The notes under the pieces were generated by a model. It saw nothing but the letters and a program-made list of their open reading frames with translations. It was not told where the DNA came from and made no database searches. Below are positions 62,301-64,000 of a stretch of DNA of 64,000 bases, in pieces (the first letter of the stretch is position 1; every line of letters begins with the position of its first letter). The stretch spans positions 62,001 through 126,000 of the forward strand of contig JAEESF010000007.1 in NCBI GenBank assembly GCA_016286205.1, in the 5' to 3' direction. This DNA comes from Colicola sp016286205 (GTDB lineage Bacteria; Bacteroidota; Bacteroidia; Bacteroidales; Paludibacteraceae). Both the position numbers and the translations under genes were made by a program.

Positions 62301-62560
62301 CGACCAACACAGAAAACTCCACTCGTTTCATTGAGGATGGTAGTTATCTGCGTCTCAAGAACCTCCAGATTGGTTATACACTGCCGCAGAATATCACGCA
62401 GCGGTTCCGTTGCTCGCGTTTGCGCTTCTATGCTACGGCTAGCAACCTCTTTACGATTACCAAATATCAAGGTTACGATCCTGAAGTTGGTAGTGGTGTT
62501 GACTATGGAAACTATCCGCAAAGCCGTACGTTTACTTTTGGTCTAAATGCAACATTCTAA
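59369..62560 (+). CDS. SusC/RagA-type TonB-linked outer-membrane transporter
   Basis: 1063 residues. Signal peptide (VVLAWMSLIAMAQS), carboxypeptidase-like domain (~24-105; VTGVVMAQDEPDPVIGANVM, GTTVGTITDFDGNFS), TonB plug (~115-225; LQEVVAIGYGTMKKSDLTGS, GLDQALQGRAAGV, IRIRGIGSALGGNDPLYVVDG, LKDASAAAIYGSRGANGVILITTK), then a 22-strand barrel ending in RTFTFGLNATF. SusC imports oligosaccharides or peptides captured by its SusD lid. It forms a pair with the SusD gene 18 nt downstream. Substrate cannot be inferred: no glycoside hydrolase or peptidase is in the visible part. Confidence 0.95.
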   Translation: MRSKIYLTVVLAWMSLIAMAQSLTVTGVVMAQDEPDPVIGANVMVKGTTVGTITDFDGNFSVQAKAGDVLQISFMGYKTQEVKVSGSGPMRITLEPDNVQLQEVVAIGYGTMKKSDLTGSVASVSADQLVKAPVSGLDQALQGRAAGVTVTSNSGQPGEGATIRIRGIGSALGGNDPLYVVDGVITGDIKWLSPTDIKSMEILKDASAAAIYGSRGANGVILITTKSGGEGKINISFDAYWGFQNRWKKMDVLGAKDFADTEIRIGAMRNGASEVAYYQKYGFRPWLNMYKLGNANITKISEYYPINFAYEDQETDWQDEVFKANAFMHNYNLSFDGGGEKGHYALSASYFGQEGTIVGSNYNRFTLRLNTDYKVRDWLKIGEHFSIVSSYGRNAMNNSSSAGASMITAALAMAPWDPVYYPEGSVNKNGKDISGYYSAGSNFKNVTNPYQMAFNSEPNTRSERAVGDVYFEITPVQGLTIKSAMSADYSVSRTRNFGYPNIYTSYNASDKNFLSANINRGLQLLEETTITYAREIGKHNFSVMVGQTWSEYNYYGIGGSGAKILNDAPNNWYLSRVTEDQTYASDNVSRVRRLSFLGRVFYNYDSRYMITANFRADASSKFTKNPWGYFPSVAVAWRLSEEPFMRDLELDWLDNIKFRAGFGQVGNDGVGSSAFQYTMGSSENVFYGYPFGPDQNAGQATGGAAVLTLVDESGKWETNQQWDAGIDFSFWNGKLAGTIDYFRRDTKDALLYVNAPAHVGNRYSLIRNVGNIRNEGVEITLSHDNTVGPVHYNIGANFSFLHNELTKLNGGSPLWGDRTKTDEGLALNSFWGYQYEGVYQSDEEALEQLYSYTETTIGVHAGDARYTDVNGDGKLDENDKMVIGNPFPKLTYGLNLAVDFYGVDIQLFFQGVAGNKIYNVQRQYLEGDGGSYALASYMKDNVWVGYTDAVRSAMLVNGVDFYELENREGTIPNPLGSPTNTENSTRFIEDGSYLRLKNLQIGYTLPQNITQRFRCSRLRFYATASNLFTITKYQGYDPEVGSGVDYGNYPQSRTFTFGLNATF

Positions 62561-62578
62561 TAAGAAAGGAGAATCATT

Positions 62579-64000
62579 ATGAAACAGATGAAATATATAT
62601 TTGTACTTTGCACATTGTGTTCTACACTTTCTTTCTTTGGTTGCAAAGATTATCTAACAGAGGTGGAACCGGGAACTACCCTTTTGGATGAGTTCTATAA
62701 TTCCACTGAGGCAGTAGTTCAGAATGTGACGGGTTGCTACACACCGCTGATGTGGGAGTATAACAATACTTATTGCGCGGAGTGGTTTTTTGGTGATATA
62801 GCTAGTGATGATGCATTGAAGGGCGGTGGTTCTACCACCGATATGGCTGATGCGTATGATATCGAAAACTGGCGTACAACGGACCAAAACACCTTGTTGC
62901 TCGATTTCTACCGTGCGCAATTCCAAGGTATAGGACGTTGTAATCTTGCCTTGGAGTATATTGAAAAAACAGAAGTGGGCATTGATGAGAATTTCACGGA
63001 AAAAATGAAGAATCGCCTTTTGGGTGAAGTACATTTCCTCCGCGCCTACTACTATTTCCGTTTGGTACGTATCTTTGCCGGAGTTCCGATGCCTTTGAAT
63101 GTATTGAGAAGTTCCGATGAATGGGGTATGCCGCGTGCATCCGTAAATCAAGTCTTCACGCAGATTCTCGCAGATCTCAACTTCGCACAAAAGAATCTCT
63201 GGGAGAAAAGCGAATATAACGATGTAGACATGGGACGCGCTACCAAAGGAGCCGCAGAGGCTATGCTGATGAAGGTTAATCTGTATATGGCTTCGCCTTA
63301 TTGGCAGACCTATAGTTTGAGCAAATCTGCTGCAGATTGTTATGCCGATGCTAAGGCTTGGGGCGATTCGATTATCACTTCCGGCGAATATGACCTTTGT
63401 CCGAATTATGAGGATAATTTCACGCTGGCTGGCGAGAATGGCATCGAGTCCGTCTTCGAAATCCAATATGCCGAAGTAGCATGGGGCGATTACGGAGAGG
63501 GATTTGGATTTACGGCAGGTAGTTTTACCCAGATCCTGATGCGTAGCCGTAACTCCGAGATTGGTGGCGGTTGGGGATTTGATCATCCGACACAGAACCT
63601 CTACGATGAGTTTGAAGCGGAAGACTCTATCCGCCGCACGGTAACTATTTTGATTCCTGATACTTCGATTGTAAGTACTTATCAAGAACAGTCCGATGAA
63701 GTATATTTGGGTAACAACATGCTGAACAACAAATACGGTATGTATCGTGACCCGAAAGAAATCGGTGGAGGTTACGGCAAATGGAGTCTGCACGCTTCGC
63801 GCGGTCCACTTAACAACAAGCAAATTCGCTATGCTGACGTGCTGCTGATGTACGCTGAGGCTTGCCTTGGACTGAGTGATGCAGGAACTGCGTTAACCTA
63901 TATCAATAAGGTTCGTCAACGTGTAGGATTGGCTGACATAGCAACAGCTGATGATGCAGCACTCCGCCATGAGCGTCGATGCGAATTGGCAATGGAGGGA
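62579..64000 (+). CDS. SusD/RagB-type nutrient-binding lipoprotein, 3' truncated by window end
   Basis: Frame open from ATG 62579 (after AGAAAGGAGAATC, a Shine-Dalgarno-like GGAG) to the last base, 474 residues with no stop. Lipoprotein signal with Cys22 (SFFGCKDYL). SusD features: FYNSTEAVVQNVTGCY, YRAQFQGIGRCNLALEYI, LGEVHFLRAYYYFRLVRIFAGVP, RATKGAAEAMLMKVNLYMA, and near the end RYADVLLMYAEACLG and NKVRQRVGLAD, the TPR-like frame that lids SusC. The usual length is about 500-600, so only a short end is missing. Confidence 0.93.
   Translation, partial: MKQMKYIFVLCTLCSTLSFFGCKDYLTEVEPGTTLLDEFYNSTEAVVQNVTGCYTPLMWEYNNTYCAEWFFGDIASDDALKGGGSTTDMADAYDIENWRTTDQNTLLLDFYRAQFQGIGRCNLALEYIEKTEVGIDENFTEKMKNRLLGEVHFLRAYYYFRLVRIFAGVPMPLNVLRSSDEWGMPRASVNQVFTQILADLNFAQKNLWEKSEYNDVDMGRATKGAAEAMLMKVNLYMASPYWQTYSLSKSAADCYADAKAWGDSIITSGEYDLCPNYEDNFTLAGENGIESVFEIQYAEVAWGDYGEGFGFTAGSFTQILMRSRNSEIGGGWGFDHPTQNLYDEFEAEDSIRRTVTILIPDTSIVSTYQEQSDEVYLGNNMLNNKYGMYRDPKEIGGGYGKWSLHASRGPLNNKQIRYADVLLMYAEACLGLSDAGTALTYINKVRQRVGLADIATADDAALRHERRCELAMEG

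Overview
The window comes from a Bacteroidota chromosome, most likely an uncultured or gut/rumen-type Bacteroidales (Paludibacteraceae-like is a guess). Three things point there. Promoters of the TTTG-N19/20-TAnnTTTG type recur upstream of genes, with almost no Shine-Dalgarno sites. There are many secreted proteins with type IX secretion system (T9SS) C-terminal signals, plus a GldJ/GldK-type lipoprotein. A SusC/SusD pair closes the window. No insertion sequence, phage, integrase, CRISPR array or rRNA was seen.

Layout. 1-4368: the end of a BspA-like leucine-rich-repeat protein, then a compact plus-strand set: two related AT-rich PD-(D/E)XK-like proteins alternating with a zinc-ribbon membrane protein and an SPFH-GYF protein, ending in a small membrane protein. 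4473-6324: a helical DNA-binding-like protein and a membrane-anchored mini Ser/Thr kinase whose 3' end appears frameshifted. 6635-9290: a small unknown protein, a lipoprotein and a fucose-isomerase-like protein. 9402-13912: OPT peptide transporter, class II aldolase and acetate CoA-transferase. 14088-16610 (minus): tRNA-Pro(CGG) and topA. 16773-26993: a ten-gene plus-strand run (NfeD-like, floA, nitrilase, recJ, tdk, priA, nucleoside kinase, lipoprotein, HAD phosphatase, aldo/keto reductase) with tiny gaps or overlaps. 27166-29430 (minus): tRNA-Met(CAT) and metG. 29584-34255: an outer-membrane barrel, cdaA and folP (minus), gldJ-like and gcvH.

34583-64000 is a surface/secretion region. It holds a barrel protein co-translated with two roughly 1000-residue T9SS cargo proteins, a 2874-residue fibronectin-III adhesin-like protein, a C10 (streptopain-type) protease co-translated with an OmpA-domain barrel protein, a minus-strand DUF6377-type membrane regulator, two smaller T9SS cargo proteins, and SusC/SusD (SusD cut by the window end).

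The most unusual signal is non-coding. Five intergenic regions carry short degenerate tandem arrays with a period of exactly 11 nt. In each, a 3-4 nt anchor (CTCA, CTCG, GTC, CACG or, read on the minus strand, TTCG) is followed by a variable remainder. They lie at 6562-6605, 27023-27077, 41633-41676, 54662-54694 and 56493-56569, mostly at gene ends. Other points for a second look are the kinase frameshift, the tandem remnant of the tRNA-Pro tail plus terminator, an identical 29-bp promoter module before both tRNA genes, and head-to-head overlapping promoters around a palindrome between metG and a barrel gene.
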